From Welwitschia mirabilis (lineage: Eukaryota > Gnetophyta > Gnetopsida > Welwitschiales): 64,000 bases of DNA. Each line of letters opens with the position of its first letter. Positions within the stretch are counted from its first letter, which is position 1. The notes beneath the pieces were generated by a model that saw only the letters and a program-made list of their open reading frames with translations, did no database searches and had not been told where the DNA came from. This document shows, piece by piece, positions 24,227 through 34,860 of the stretch. The position numbers and the translations under genes were made by a program. The stretch spans positions 234,255,927 to 234,319,926 of the forward strand of contig JBOZIK010000001.1 of the NCBI GenBank assembly GCA_051453625.1, in the 5' to 3' direction.

Positions 24227-25499
24227 CAAATGTCTTATTAATGATCTAGATTAATTTATCCTTAGATATAAACATGGATATAGGGATTAAATCATAGAAA
24301 ACACAATGTATTTGTTGGTATACTTTTCATAAAAGGAAAAATTAAAGGATTGTGGATTAAAATGAACAATGGAAGTGAGTCAAAATGTAATGGAGTGGAT
24401 GAATAAAATTTAAAAATTCAACTATGCATCCTATAAATAAATTAAACAGGATGAAAATATAACCTAATGGTCTTTATTTATTTACATAATTTGGGTGTAT
24501 AATTTACTAAGACAAAGAAAAGTCTAAGTCAGTAAATCTTTCCAAAATCACAACTAATGAAATAATGTCAAATTCAATTGTTAAAACAAGCAAACCAGAG
24601 ACTTCTTCAATCCCATCTTAATTTCAATTCTTTTCCTTCTTCTTTCATGGACAATCAAGTTTGAAGCATTTGGTCATATGGAGTATTCAGTGTCATGGTA
24701 CCTTCTTCTAATAGATTTCACATGTTGTACAAGAAGGATTTTGTGATATATTGCCAAAAAGCATCTATAGCCTTGATATAGATGAATGTATTCAAATGAA
24801 TCATTAGAGCTACATTACCAATAATCATCCATAGACATATGCAGTTAAATAAACCTAATAAAAAAGATCATAAACTCAAAAATATGTGCTAAAGAGCTTT
24901 AATATTTTTCTTGATATTTCTTGATCTTATTTTTTCCTTTTTCTTTTTTGTATTCACAGCATATGAAAGGGTTCATTGGCTTATTATCCTAACAGAGAAA
25001 TAAATCGCATCCCCAAAAATTCTTTAAAACAAAGAAGATATTAAGAAAGAAGAAAATTCACCTTTTTGTTTGATTCAAAATTGGATATCTATAAATGTAT
25101 GAAAATATTAAAAAAAGCTCAAGCATTTAAAAAATAAGTTAATGAAGAAGAAAAAGCTCACAAAATTGTAATTAAACTTTGAAAATGTCAAAGATCTCTT
25201 TATCCATGATTTGAAAGAAAGACTATTAACTAGGATTACTAAGTTTCATGAACTCATAAGATGATGAAAGGGGTAAACTAAATGCAGGTAATGAGGGGTT
25301 ATATGAAGGTGATTTGGATGAGTGTAATTAACTAAAATGTAGCTGAGATGGATCAAAATGATTAGGGTTTTCTGTGAGGAGCATTCTTGAACACATGAGG
25401 TTTTTCCATAGTTTGATCCAAGCTTCTTAAGGCTAGAGTAGGAAAATCTAATTTACAATAATTTAATAAAATCAAGTTAGATTATGATATTTATGTGTA

Positions 25500-25922
25500 T
25501 TAATGAATGAAGTGAAAAAGAATCAAGATTAAATGAATAAGTGGTTGATTAAGTGATGAATTAGACATAGGAATGTTATCATAAAAAGACTTCACACATG
25601 TATTAAAAAATTTAAGAAGTGTGTAAGGAGAATACTCCTTAAGGCTTAAACATTTCAAGTCATAAGAGGACAATCCTATTTCTTTCTCTTTCTTGAATAA
25701 TAATTCTTGTAAAATGTCTTCCTTTGATGAATCCATAGATGAAGAAATCAATGAATTAAAAGGATCATTATCAAAGATAGGTCTTAGATCTTCAAAAGGC
25801 AAGTCCATATGATAAGAAGAATCATTATAATATGAATCGAAACCCAAAGGAGATAAAAGAGAAAGAACATTATGCTCATAAGAAGGAGGATCAAGATCAT
25901 CAAGTCTTTTAATAAACTCCAA
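25500..25922 (-). CDS. Protease-RT spacer of Athila/Tat polyprotein (open, 140 codons)
   Basis: An uninterrupted stretch starting M-E-F-I-K-R-L-D-D-L-D, acidic and Ser-rich in its first half, that continues directly from the broken protease upstream on the same strand. In Athila/Tat polyproteins a poorly conserved acidic spacer separates protease from RT, and the position fits. The Met at 25922 is internal to the former polyprotein, not a natural start. No domain or catalytic motif is visible. It is unusual in having kept an open frame while its neighbours are ruined, which may be chance in a Ser/Leu/Asp-rich segment. It is almost certainly not an independent gene. Confidence 0.5.
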   Translation of the reverse strand: MEFIKRLDDLDPPSYEHNVLSLLSPLGFDSYYNDSSYHMDLPFEDLRPIFDNDPFNSLISSSMDSSKEDILQELLFKKEKEIGLSSYDLKCLSLKEYSPYTLLKFFNTCVKSFYDNIPMSNSSLNQPLIHLILILFHFIH

Positions 25923-25924
25923 TT

Positions 25925-26600
25925 CTTACAAATCATCAGGTTGCTTTATAGAATTGAAAATATTCAATTCAATAGTCATGTTTCTAAAGAAAATATATGT
26001 AATACCATTCTAGAAGTAGTAAGAAAAATTCTCCCCAAGATAATAGAAAGGATATGGATTCTAGTCATAGAAAGGATATGGCTTCTAGTCTTTCCCATCT
26101 CCAAAATTACAAAGTCCACTAGAAAGTAGCAATTTTTAACTTAAATAATCACATCCTCTACTATGCCTAAAGGTGCTTTGAAGGAATTATTAACCAACTG
26201 TAATTGAAGTTTACTATCTTTAAGATCATTTATACCAAGTTCCTTGTAGATGCTATAAGGTAAAAGATTAACACTAGATTTAAGATTTAACAAGGCTTAT
26301 TGAAAATTTGTGTTACTAATAGTGATAAATGTTGTAGAAAATCTTGGGTCTTTGTATTTTGAAGAGATTCGATTTTGAATAATAGCACCAGTTTACTGAG
26401 TAAGGAAGACTTTACTCTTTACATTCATCCTTATTTTAATAGTGCATAGATCTTTTAAGAATTTAACATAAGAAGGGACTTGTTTAATGGCTTCTAAAAG
26501 AGGGATATTAATTTTCACTTGAAAATTTATAGTGCTTTTTATTGTTTCTTAGTTAAGTGATTATTTCTAAGTTGTTGAGGAAATGGTATGTGTTCCTTGT
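25925..26600 (-). pseudogene. Gag-protease linker and retropepsin remnant (Athila/Tat)
   Basis: This is one of the clearest remnants in the window. On the minus strand F-P-Q-Q-L-R-N-N-H-L-T-K-K-Q (about 26578) is the P-F-P-Q-R-L linker. I-N-I-P-L-L-E-A-I-K-Q-V-P-S-Y-V-K-F-L-K then follows, and K-Y-K-D-P-R-F leads to the active site near 26290. There the family D-L-G-A-S-V-N-L-L-P reads N-L-K-S-S-V-N-L-L-P, so the catalytic Asp has become Asn. Y-S-I-Y-K-E-L-G-I, G-I-V-E-D-V-I and F-L-V-D-F-V-I-L-E-M continue to the usual I-L-G-R-x-F-L end. In-frame stops are few. The LTR at 26935 cuts it from its gag. Confidence 0.85.
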
Positions 26601-26934
26601 AAGTTAGAAACACTTTCTTATCATCATTTTATCCTCCATCTTTTCCTTAATTTTATGCTTATGTTTTCTACTTATCCTTGGAATTATTTCTGTTTGAACT
26701 CTTTATTAATTTCTTTTCCACTTTTCAAGTGTATGGGCTTGATTTCTTTGATTTATACATCTTACATCAACTTAAAAATAATAAGATTAGGCTCATGTAT
26801 AGTAATAATATTTTCCTTCTCACATTGGTTAAATGATGTAATAATATGATTGGTTATTTAACTTAGTTGATGCATTTCTTATTCTAACTTTTACAATGTG
26901 GAAGAGGTGTGTTGGTTGAATTATTATTAAAATA

Positions 26935-28187
26935 TTTTATGCTATCAAATTATATATATTTGATAGGGTATTCTGAGTAGTTTTATAGAACATTAGACAG
27001 GTTTATGCTAGTTTTGACGATAATGAAGAGCTAAGGTAAATATCATGAAAACATGCAATCTTCATTACATTTGATAGAATTTCAGGCAAATTATAATACT
27101 TCATATCTGAAGCAACAATCCTGTAATCAAAGAGGCTAATCTAACATAAGAAATGTCTTTATAAAGCCCATCATATACCTTATTATCTAGATAATAGTAC
27201 AGATAATAGAGAAACTTATGCTCACTAGGATGCTTACTAGACTAAACTAGTAGCTAATGTGGATTTTTATGATGTGGCATTATCTCTTGTGACATCTAAA
27301 TAACTAGCAGGACAACAACTATATACAATGCTTCATCAAACTTCATTAAACATTTGCCATGTGTCTTCCATCATTAGGGTTTTATCACATCTGTTAGTGT
27401 TTACTATTTGTAGAGCCTTTGTTTTTAATAAATACCTCCTTTGTTCTTGACTCTGACTTTTTCTTCTTTAGAAATAGAAATTATCATGACAAGAGATCAA
27501 AGAGTAGGAGATCCATCCTTTATTGTTATAGAGAGATGCTTCTTTAGTGTTAGGCTATGCATTCTTTATTAAGGTGTTGTTGTTTTGTAACACGGATGTT
27601 AGTTCAAATTAATCGAATATCTATTTTTCTTTTCATATATTTTGTTATATGCATCTCTCTTATGGTTTATGTTGCTTATGATTCTATAGAAATTTAAGCT
27701 ATGATATAGATTATGAGGACAAACTTTGGTAAGGTTCACATTATTAGTTTAGGTGCATTGCACTTCAATTCCTAGATCAACTTTTTATTGTTTTCATATT
27801 TTATTCAATGCACTTAATAGCTTAGGTTGTCTTTAGTCTAGTGATGGCTTTCTTTGATTAATCTAAGATATACAGGATCAATCTTCATGATAGAGGTTAA
27901 TTTGATAATTGAATAGATGTTGCATTTAGAATAGATCTTATATCTCATTTTCATAGTGTGTTCTTTTGCATTATTTACATTGCATTGTTATGTTGTTCTA
28001 CTTAGAAAGTGTATTAATATTTTTTTTTAAAATTAATTTTATTTCTCCTCACCTATGCCTTTAATAAAATTATAACAATCGGGTTTACTCTCATCTATAT
28101 TAGTGTGTTATATTGCGTAATATATATTTTGGTGATTTTCAGGATCCATTTAAGAAAGTAGCGTTTACATAAATATGCATTTCAACA
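26935..28187 (+). repeat. 5' LTR, Athila/Tat family (copy 1)
   Basis: About 1253 bp and homologous to 50831-52081 and 60806-62048. Shared landmarks are CAAATTATATATATTTGATAGG near the start, CATTAGGGTTTTATCACATCTG (27375), GACAAGAGATCAAAGAGTAGG (27487), and TTTTGGTGATTTTCAGGAT near the end. It ends ACA and is followed by TCT and the primer site. The TATA box of copy 3 is mutated here (TTAATAAATACC). Confidence 0.88.
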
Positions 28188-28190
28188 TCT

Positions 28191-28208
28191 TGGCACTGTT
28201 ACTGAGGA
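28191..28208 (+). other. Primer-binding site remnant (tRNA-Asp type)
   Basis: TGGCACTGTTACTGAGGA. It differs from the Athila/Tat site TGGCGCCGTTGCCGGGGA at five positions, all G-to-A or C-to-T. It lies three bases after the LTR end. Confidence 0.88.
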
Positions 28209-28865
28209 AGGTTGCTTAGAGTTTGAGGATTATTGTTGCTTAGATAAGTAGTTTGAATTGTAGTTCAAGTATTTGTTTATAGTAGAATTATATATCTACA
28301 ATAGAAATGTAGGTTTTTCTTTTTGCATTTTTCAATTTGTGTTTTGAAAATAATGCCTTGTTATTTCTTGTCATCCAGATCATGCATAATAATGATTACT
28401 TGTGAAACTAGGATTTTTTTATTTTCATAAGAGCTAGAGTATTTCCTATCATCCCCTCTGTCATCTAGATGAATCACGGAACAACTGTTTCTTTTATTTC
28501 TATGTTATTTGATGATTTTACTCTTTTTTCTATATTTTTCATTTTTAGGTCTTTTGTATTTTTTGTCATCTAGGTATGTTGTCTGAATGACCACTGAGAT
28601 GATGCTTATAAAATAGAAGTAATCATTCTAGGACATGATAAACTTGGGTAAAAAGATAAAGAATTAGAGAGAGTGGCTACTAATTGAAGAAAACATCCAA
28701 GAAAGTTTAATTAACTATGAACTAAACCCAAGTATTCACATCCTAGGTATCCAAAATATTCTAAGAATTAAGCAAGAAGATTTTTCTGCATTTATTATTT
28801 TTGAATTTGATTTTTTCAAAGAAATTTTTTTAAAATAAAATTTAGACGAAAATAGTTTTATTGTA
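28209..28865 (+). promoter_or_regulatory. Retroelement leader with CATC/GATG palindromic motifs
   Basis: Untranslated leader between primer site and gag. It contains GTCATCTAGATGA at about 28461 and GTCATCTAGGTATG at about 28566, short palindromes that could fold. The same motifs recur in the leader at 62070-62740, which also shares CACATCCTAGGTA near its end. The role is unknown; packaging or dimerisation would be a guess. Confidence 0.5.
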
Positions 28866-30360
28866 ATGTCAAATTCCATGCACAAACAAAAACAATTAGC
28901 TTTACCTAATCCTCCTATCATGATAGGAACCTCTACTACCCATACAAATCTAAATGCTAATGTCACTCTTAGAGAACTAATTATAAATAAAAAATATTAT
29001 ATCCAAAATCCTTTTAATCTACCTCCTGGTAAGGTTGTCGAGTTAAGAAATCAAACACATATACTATTTTTAATGGAGAAAATAATGAAGATTTCTTCTA
29101 ACATATAGCCAACATTAAACAATTAGTTCTTACTTCACGAAATGGTAAAAAATAAATTAGTGATCATACTTATATGATTATCTTTTCCATCCCATTAAAA
29201 GAAAAAGAAAAATTATGAGTAAGAACTATGTTGTATAAAAGATTAAAAACATGGAACCAAGTTTAAAACGCCTTTATAAAAATATTTATGAGTGAAACAA
29301 CAATAAGAAAAGGAAGAAAGAGGTAATATATTTTCAATAACAACCTAATAAATATTATGCCTCTACTTATAAATAATATTTTATTATAATTCATTTTAAT
29401 CCCATTTATGCATTCACTTAAGAAGAATTAATAGATTATTTCTACAATGAACGTATTATCCAAATTAGAATGAACCTCACATTAGAAAATGCATGGAGGT
29501 TGTTGAAAGAACTAGTGGAAGTAAGTCAAACATAACTTAAACCAACACCTAAAGAAAACCATACTATAGGATAAATCATAAAAAATATTAAAGAAGTAAA
29601 ACAAGAAAATAAGGAAGTAAAAATAGAAAAATAACCAATAAATGTAATCAAGGATTTCACAACAACATTACAACAATACGCTCAAATAATTCTAGATGCA
29701 AAAGTGATAAATGAAAAGAATGTGATTCCAACTTATGATTTGTATATAGACAACTATTATGTAACTAAAAAGTATCATTTATTACCAACTTACAAAGAGA
29801 AAATTTATGAATAAGTATGTTCTTTTAACCAAAAGTATTGAAACTTTAGAAATCAGAACCAAAATCAAAATTGATTTCAACCTAGGATAAATGAATAACC
29901 TAACTTTCAATCTTACGAGAACAAATTCAAGAAATTTTGAAAAAATTATCCAAATTTTCAGCCATTTAGAAATAGATTTGAGAATGCTAAATTTCATTAA
30001 ACAACTCAAACTTCTAATCAAGTAGTTCAAATTATCAAGCAAGCACATCAAATTCTCAAAATTAAAATGATTTACTCCAAAATTCTATTGATGAACTAAG
30101 AAAAATGAAGAAAAGACAAATTCAAATATTGAAAATCTAGTGAATGTTATTCAACAAACTATGTTTGCAAATCAATGACCACAAGGATCACTTGCAACAT
30201 AACCTTTACCAAACCCTAATAAAGTAAGAAAAGATTGTAAGGTTGTTATAAAACGTGAAAATAAAAAAACACCTCCTATCCATAAGGATTCAACTTCTAA
30301 AAATGATAAGAAAGATGATGAAGAAGAAGAGGATTTTGAAATCTTATAAAATCATACATT
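28866..30360 (+). pseudogene. Gag remnant (Athila/Tat)
   Basis: The first 80 codons are open (M-S-N-S-M-H-K-Q-K-Q-L-A-L-P ...) and include F-N-L-P-P-G-K-V-V-E-L. A shift then leads into N-G-E-N-N-E-D-F-F, H-I-A-N-I-K-Q-L-V-L-T and I-I-F-S-I-P-L-K-E-K-E-K-L (about 29070-29215). These match the family G-x-x-N-E-D-P-x-x-H-L-x-x-F and L-R-x-F-P-F-S-L-x-x-K-A capsid signatures. R-L-K-T-W-N-Q-V corresponds to the W-x-x-L...T-W-x-x-L block. Asn-rich DNA follows. Near 30240-30350 a basic then acidic stretch (E-N-K-K-T-P-P, D-D-E-E-E-E-D-F-E) resembles the gag-protease linker. No zinc knuckle was found. The open first segment overlaps a minus-strand chance ORF. Confidence 0.7.
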
Positions 30361-30599
30361 TCCTTCTCTTTTAAGTGATAAGCTTAATAAAAAAAAATTA
30401 TTCTCAAGATAAAGGAAAAGACCCTTCAACCCCTTGGCTTGATAGATTAAATACCAATCCTACTTTTGATGATTCTTAAAAAATTTTTCAAGAAAATCCT
30501 AAATATTCTAAGTTGTGAAGACCTAATTAGAAGATATAAAAATGGAAAATACCTAGTACAATATTATTAGCCTAATTTATGACCAACTTAGTTTTGTAA

Positions 30600-31110
30600 A
30601 AATATCCAAATATAAGGATCTAGGGGTAGTAATAGTTAGTGTCACATTATAAGAAAATAAAATGATTAAGGAAGCCTTGATTAATATAGGAGTGATTTTT
30701 CACATTATGCCTTTACACATTTATTAACGACTTGGTTTGAAAAGTAGAATTAAGTTTATATGTATTATCTTAGAATTGGTAGATAATTAGTGAAGAAACA
30801 TTTAAGAGTCATAAAAAATTTGGTGATTCAAATTGACAAAGCATTCTATCCAATAGATATGGTTTGATTGAAGTTGAACATAATGATGATTATCTACTAC
30901 TTTTAGGTAGAGCATTTTGTGCAATGGCCTATTGTATTATTGATACAAGAACTAAAATGATGGATTGCTACTTAGGAAATGAAAAGTTTACCATTAGAAT
31001 TTTTAATGCTACTACAAAAGAGGTAATGAGTGTAATGTTGAAGAAGAAATTAGGCCAACATTATTTTTACATTGTCATCCACTTGAAAAAATATGGCTAA
31101 TACTTCATAA
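30600..31110 (+). pseudogene. Retropepsin remnant (Athila/Tat)
   Basis: K-E-A-L-I-N-I-G-V-I near 30665-30697 occupies the active-site place of A-L-x-D-L-G-A-S, followed by F-H-I-M-P-L-H-I-Y and R-L-G-L-K-S. The catalytic Asp reads Asn (30683-30685) and Ala reads Val, so the enzyme would be dead. The last part is open from 30864 (M-I-E-V-E-H-N-D-D-Y-L-L-L-L-G-R-A-F) and matches D-M-E-E-D...P-L-L-L-G-R-P-F-L-A-T-A, with A-Y-C-I-I-D-T-R-T as the A-L-I-D-V segment. An acidic spacer follows (about 31140-31310: F-D-D-E-L-N-Y-E-Y-L-E-L-D). Confidence 0.82.
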
Positions 31111-31544
31111 GCCTACCTTGTATGATAATCTATTTAAGTAAAATATTTGAAGGCTTTCGATGATGAACTCAACTATGAATATTTAGAACTAGATTGTTTT
31201 GATTAGGTAAGTGAAGAAAATAAAACTATAATCTATGAAGAAGTTTAACATTCAAAAATAATTAAGATTCCATATTTTAAAGAAGGTCGTCCATCCCTAT
31301 CATCTAAATAATGATTAGAGGTGATAATCAACTATGAGGAAAAATTAATAGAAACTAAAAATCTGAATTTAAATATGAAACCTTTACTTGGTGGACTAAA
31401 ATATATTTTTATATGTAATGATTAAAATAAGAATATTTCCTCTTAACAATAATTTATTTTAATCTCACTTTTGAATTCTAAGGATAATGCATTTGCTTGG
31501 ACCCATAAAGATTTAACAGTCATTTCCATTTCTATTATATAACA

Positions 31545-32290
31545 TAAAATCTACCTTGAGGATAATAAAAAACCTATTAAGCAATCCCAACATAGATTAA
31601 ATTAAATCCTTAAATAAGTCATAAAATATATAAATTAATGGATTCTAAAATTCTTTATACCATATTCGATAGTGATTTGATTATCCTTTTGACTATAATA
31701 CCTAAAAACGGAAAGCAATGTAGAATGCTATTGATTGTAGAAAGCTAAATGAAGTAATAAAGAAAGATCATTGCCATTTATTTTTCTCTATCAAATACTT
31801 GATAGAATTTATGGACATCTATCTTAATGCTTTCTTGATGGGTATGGTGGTTATAATCAGGTTTGTGTAGCTAATGAAGATCAAGAAAAATAATTTTTAC
31901 TTTACCTTTTGGAATATCTTCTTTTAGATGCATGCCTTTTAGACTTTGTAATATCCCTGATACTTTTTAATGTGAAATGATGGATATATTTTCTAATATG
32001 TTATAGGATTCAATTAAAATTCTTATAAATGACTTCTCAATCTTTAATGAAAACTTTGAATAAATCTTAAAAAGATTAGAGAAAGTCCTTGATAGATGCA
32101 TTGATAGTGGCCTACATTTGAGTTGAAAGAAGAGTTTCTTTCTATTTGATAATGGAATTTTTTTAGATCATCACATTTCTAGTAAAGGAATTAGAATTAA
32201 TCCTAAGAAAGTAAGTATCATTAAAAACCTAACTCCTTCAACAAATGTAAAACAAGTTCGATATTTCCTTATTCATTATGGTTTTTATCA
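31545..32290 (+). pseudogene. Reverse transcriptase remnant (Athila/Tat)
   Basis: H-K-I-Y-L-E-D-N-K-K-P-I-K-Q-S-Q-H-R-L-N near 31550-31605 matches the RT lead-in H-x-I-x-L-E-E-x-x-K-P-x-x-Q-x-Q-R-R-L-N. C-R-K-L-N-E-V-I-K-K-D-H (about 31735) is the Y-R-K-L-N-x-A-T-R-K-D-H block. The catalytic F-M-D-D-F box appears as I-N-D-F-S-I-F (32025-32045), with the first Asp changed to Asn by GAT-to-AAT. The thumb reads L-E-K-V-L-D-R-C-I-D-S-G-L-H-L-S and I-S-S-K-G-I-R-I-N-P-K-K-V, as in the family. Stops cluster at Trp and Gln codons. Confidence 0.85.
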
Positions 32291-32329
32291 TTATTTTATT
32301 TAAGATTATGCTAAAATTTGTAAGTAACT

Positions 32330-32880
32330 TTACTTGTTACTTGAAAAAGAAACTAAATTTAAATGGAATAAATCTTCTAAGCTTGCTTTTGAAAAAATTA
32401 AATATAAAATCTCTTCAACACCTATTGTTATGAGATCCAATTGGAATAAGAATTTTGAATTACTGTCTAATGCTAATAATATTTTTATGGGTGGGGTTCT
32501 TAGACAAAAGTATTAAAAATGATTTTAAAGTTATGTATTTTCATAGTAAAACTTTGTATAAAGCCTAATCAAATTATACTACTACTAAGAAAGAAATGTT
32601 AGCCATAACAATTTTTTCTTAATAATTTTAGACACTATCTTTTAGGCTTTCATATAAATGTTTATACTAATCATGCAACTATTAGATACCTCATGACTAA
32701 GAAATATTCTAGTTCTAGACTAAGTAGATGGATTTTTCTCATGTAATAATTTAACCTTATCATCATTACTAAAGTAAAGAAACATGTAGCAGATCATTTG
32801 TCACTCCTTTCTTCTTCTCTAGATGATCTTATGATTGATGATTCTTTTCCAAATGAGTAAATTTTTATCATATCTTTTAC
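32330..32880 (+). pseudogene. RNase H remnant (Athila/Tat)
   Basis: An open 60-codon piece (32334-32516) reads L-L-E-K-E-T-K-F-K-W-N, A-F-E-K-I-K, S-S-T-P-I-V-M-R-S-N-W, F-E-L-L-S-N-A and G-G-V-L-R-Q-K. This matches L-L-x-K-D-x-x-F-x-W, A-F-x-x-L-K, S-A-P-I-x-x-x-P-D-W, F-E-L-x-C-D-A and G-A-V-L-G-Q of Ty3 RNase H, with the catalytic Asp replaced by Asn. After a break, S-K-T-L-Y-K-A and T-T-K-K-E-M-L-A-I follow near 32545-32610, then S-R-L-S-R-W-I-F and V-K-K-H-V-A-D-H-L-S (about 32715-32800), the end of the domain. No chromodomain is seen, as usual for Athila/Tat. Confidence 0.88.
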
Positions 32881-32999
32881 TCATCCTCCTTCTTAACATG
32901 CTGACATAGTTAATTATCTTACTACTATGAAAACCACAACATTAAAGGCATAATTTAAAAAAAATTGTTTTACATAGAATAGGTGATTATAAATTAATA

Positions 33000-34130
33000 G
33001 AGCCACATTTTTACCATAAGTGCAAAGACCAAATTATGAAAAAATATATGCCTGAATGGGAAAAATTAGACATCCTTCATCTTTATCATGGTGGTGTTTA
33101 TAGAGGTTATTTTAGTGGATATAAAATAGCAATGAAAATTTTTCACTTTGGTTTTTATTAGTCTATTCTTTTTTAGGACTCTTTTGATTTTGCTAGAAGG
33201 TGTGATGCTCATAAATGTTATGGTAGTCTTATTCATTCTCTTGATATTCTTCTTAAACTTATTATTCAATTTGAACCTTTTAATTGTTGGATAATTGATT
33301 TTATAGATCCTATTGGACCACCTTCTCATAATAAGAACCATATTTTAGTGGTTGTTGATTATGTTACTAAATCGATTGAAGCTATTTTCACTTTTATCAA
33401 GAATGCCTAAACTATTTGTACTTTTGTTAGAGCTCATATTTTTAATGTCTTAATTTTCCTATAATTATCATTAATGATTAAGAAACTCATTTTATAAATT
33501 ATCTTTTTAGGAAACTTCCTTTATCCATTGAAATTGAACATAGAGTAGCTTGTGTTTATCATCCACAGATCAATAGTTAAGCTAAAAATGCAAATAAAGA
33601 AATAAATAAAATGCTTTAAAAACTTTTCTTCATTAATAATAAATCTTGGGATTCTAAGCTTAATGATGTTATTTGGGCTTATCATACTACTTGATATAAT
33701 TCTCTTAGTTTTTCACCTTATAAACTTGTGTATGAAAAAGTTTGTGTTTTACTAGTTGATGTTTGTTATAACTCTTATTATTCTTTCCATCATCTTAATC
33801 TTGTAGACCTTTATTAAAATCTTAAAAATAGTTGAGCCCAACTTAATCACTTAGATAAAACATGTACACATGACATACATCGTTAACTCATTCACAAAGC
33901 CTAAGCTAAGTTCAAACATGATAACAAGTTACTTCATAAAAAGTTTAACCTAGTTAACTTGTTATTTTATACAATATTAGAGTGCATATTTTACATAACA
34001 AGTTAACCTGTAAATGGTTAAGTCCTTATCTTATAGAAAAAGTACATTCTAATGGCTCCATTGAGATTCCTGACTTAGACAATAGTAAGATTTAGAAAGT
34101 TAATAGATAAAGGTTAAAATATATGAAAAA
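33000..34130 (+). pseudogene. Integrase remnant (Athila/Tat)
   Basis: L-H-L-Y-H-G-G-V-Y-R-G-Y-F and F-H-F-G-F-Y lead to F-A-R-R-C-D-A-H-K-C (about 33080-33225), the zinc-finger end. The core reads W-I-I-D-F-I-D-P-I-G-P-P (33286), V-V-V-D-Y-V-T-K-S-I-E-A (33350), I-I-N-D-x-E-T-H-F (33468), Y-H-P-Q and A-N-K-E-I-N-K-M-L (33595). All three catalytic positions (D, D, E) are therefore still legible between stops. The C-terminal part gives V-I-W-A-Y-H-T-T, S-P-Y-K-L-V-Y, A-K-F-K-H-D-N-K-L-L and a final L-N-x-L-D. A minus-strand 91-codon ORF over 33066-33341 is its shadow. Confidence 0.88.
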
Positions 34131-34860
34131 CCTTTCAATGCAACTTTGAGCATGATAGAAGCAATTGTCTTAAAGGTTTCCCTCGATGAGGAGGAATTCC
34201 TCCCTATCATTGTCTTAATTCTTTCTTATCCTATTCCTTTGGTAGATGTTATGATGTTACTTGATCATCTTTAGCTTAACTTATTTGTTTACTTTATAAA
34301 GTTTCTATGACTAGTATTTGTACTTGGGTATTTTACAATGATAAGATTGAATTCACCTTATCTTAAGACATCTACATGTCTATAAACTTTACTTTAAAGG
34401 AAGATGTCTTAATTCTTATGTTTTTCTTAATGGTATCATGTATTTAGTTGTTTAGGTGTGTTTTTTCTGTCTTTTATTTTACTTTTTCACTTTCATTTTT
34501 TTAATTTTGTGATCATGTAGAAGTTATTTGTGTATTTAAAAAAATAAAAAAAAAATAAGAGAGAATAATAACCATGATCTATTATATTTATGCTAAAATA
34601 CATGGTCACCATGATGTCCTACCACACTGAGGTAAATTTTTTCAAAAGAAACCTTTGGCAGTGTTAGTAGCTTCGAGAACTCCAATTAGAGATTAGTTGG
34701 CCATGCTTTATGAGTTCTTACTTTTATTATTATGGTTGCACTCCCCTCATCATGAAAATTTATCATGACTTGGTCTTAGGCTAGACTTAAGAAGCAAAAG
34801 AAGTATGAATTTTTTTAATTTAAAACAAAATTAAATTACAAGATTTAATTAATTATTGCA
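34131..34860 (+). other. 3' untranslated part after integrase with A-rich purine tract
   Basis: No ORF. An A-rich purine run at 34538-34565 (AAAAAAATAAAAAAAAAATA then AGAGAGAA) could be a polypurine tract, but no LTR of the 26935 family begins after it. Confidence 0.45.

Larger units (their letters stand above)
22950..26934 (-). mobile_element. Minus-strand Athila/Tat fragment, internally deleted
   Basis: Read on the minus strand this carries the gag-protease linker and protease (about 26600-25925), an open protease-RT spacer (25922-25500) and an Athila-type extra ORF (about 23760-22950). RT, RNase H and integrase are not readable between 24.0 and 25.5 kb, so a large internal deletion is likely. 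On the gag side it is cut by the LTR that begins at 26935. Confidence 0.6.
26935..34570 (+). mobile_element. Plus-strand Athila/Tat (Ty3/gypsy) element, 5' LTR through integrase
   Basis: Structure in order: 5' LTR (26935-28187), tRNA-Asp primer site (28191-28208), leader, gag (from 28866), protease (about 30600-31110), RT (about 31545-32290), RNase H (about 32330-32880), integrase (about 33000-34130), and an A-rich purine tract (34538-34565). No matching LTR follows at 34.6 kb. The element is either truncated there or continues to the related LTR at 50831 (see findings). It shares LTR, primer site and leader with the element starting at 60806. Confidence 0.85.

Noticed and set aside
33066-33341. 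91-codon minus-strand ORF
   Set aside because: Shadow of the plus-strand integrase, whose catalytic motifs are readable.
34538-34565. A-rich tract as proof of a 3' LTR at 34.57 kb
   Set aside because: No sequence related to the 26935 LTR follows it.
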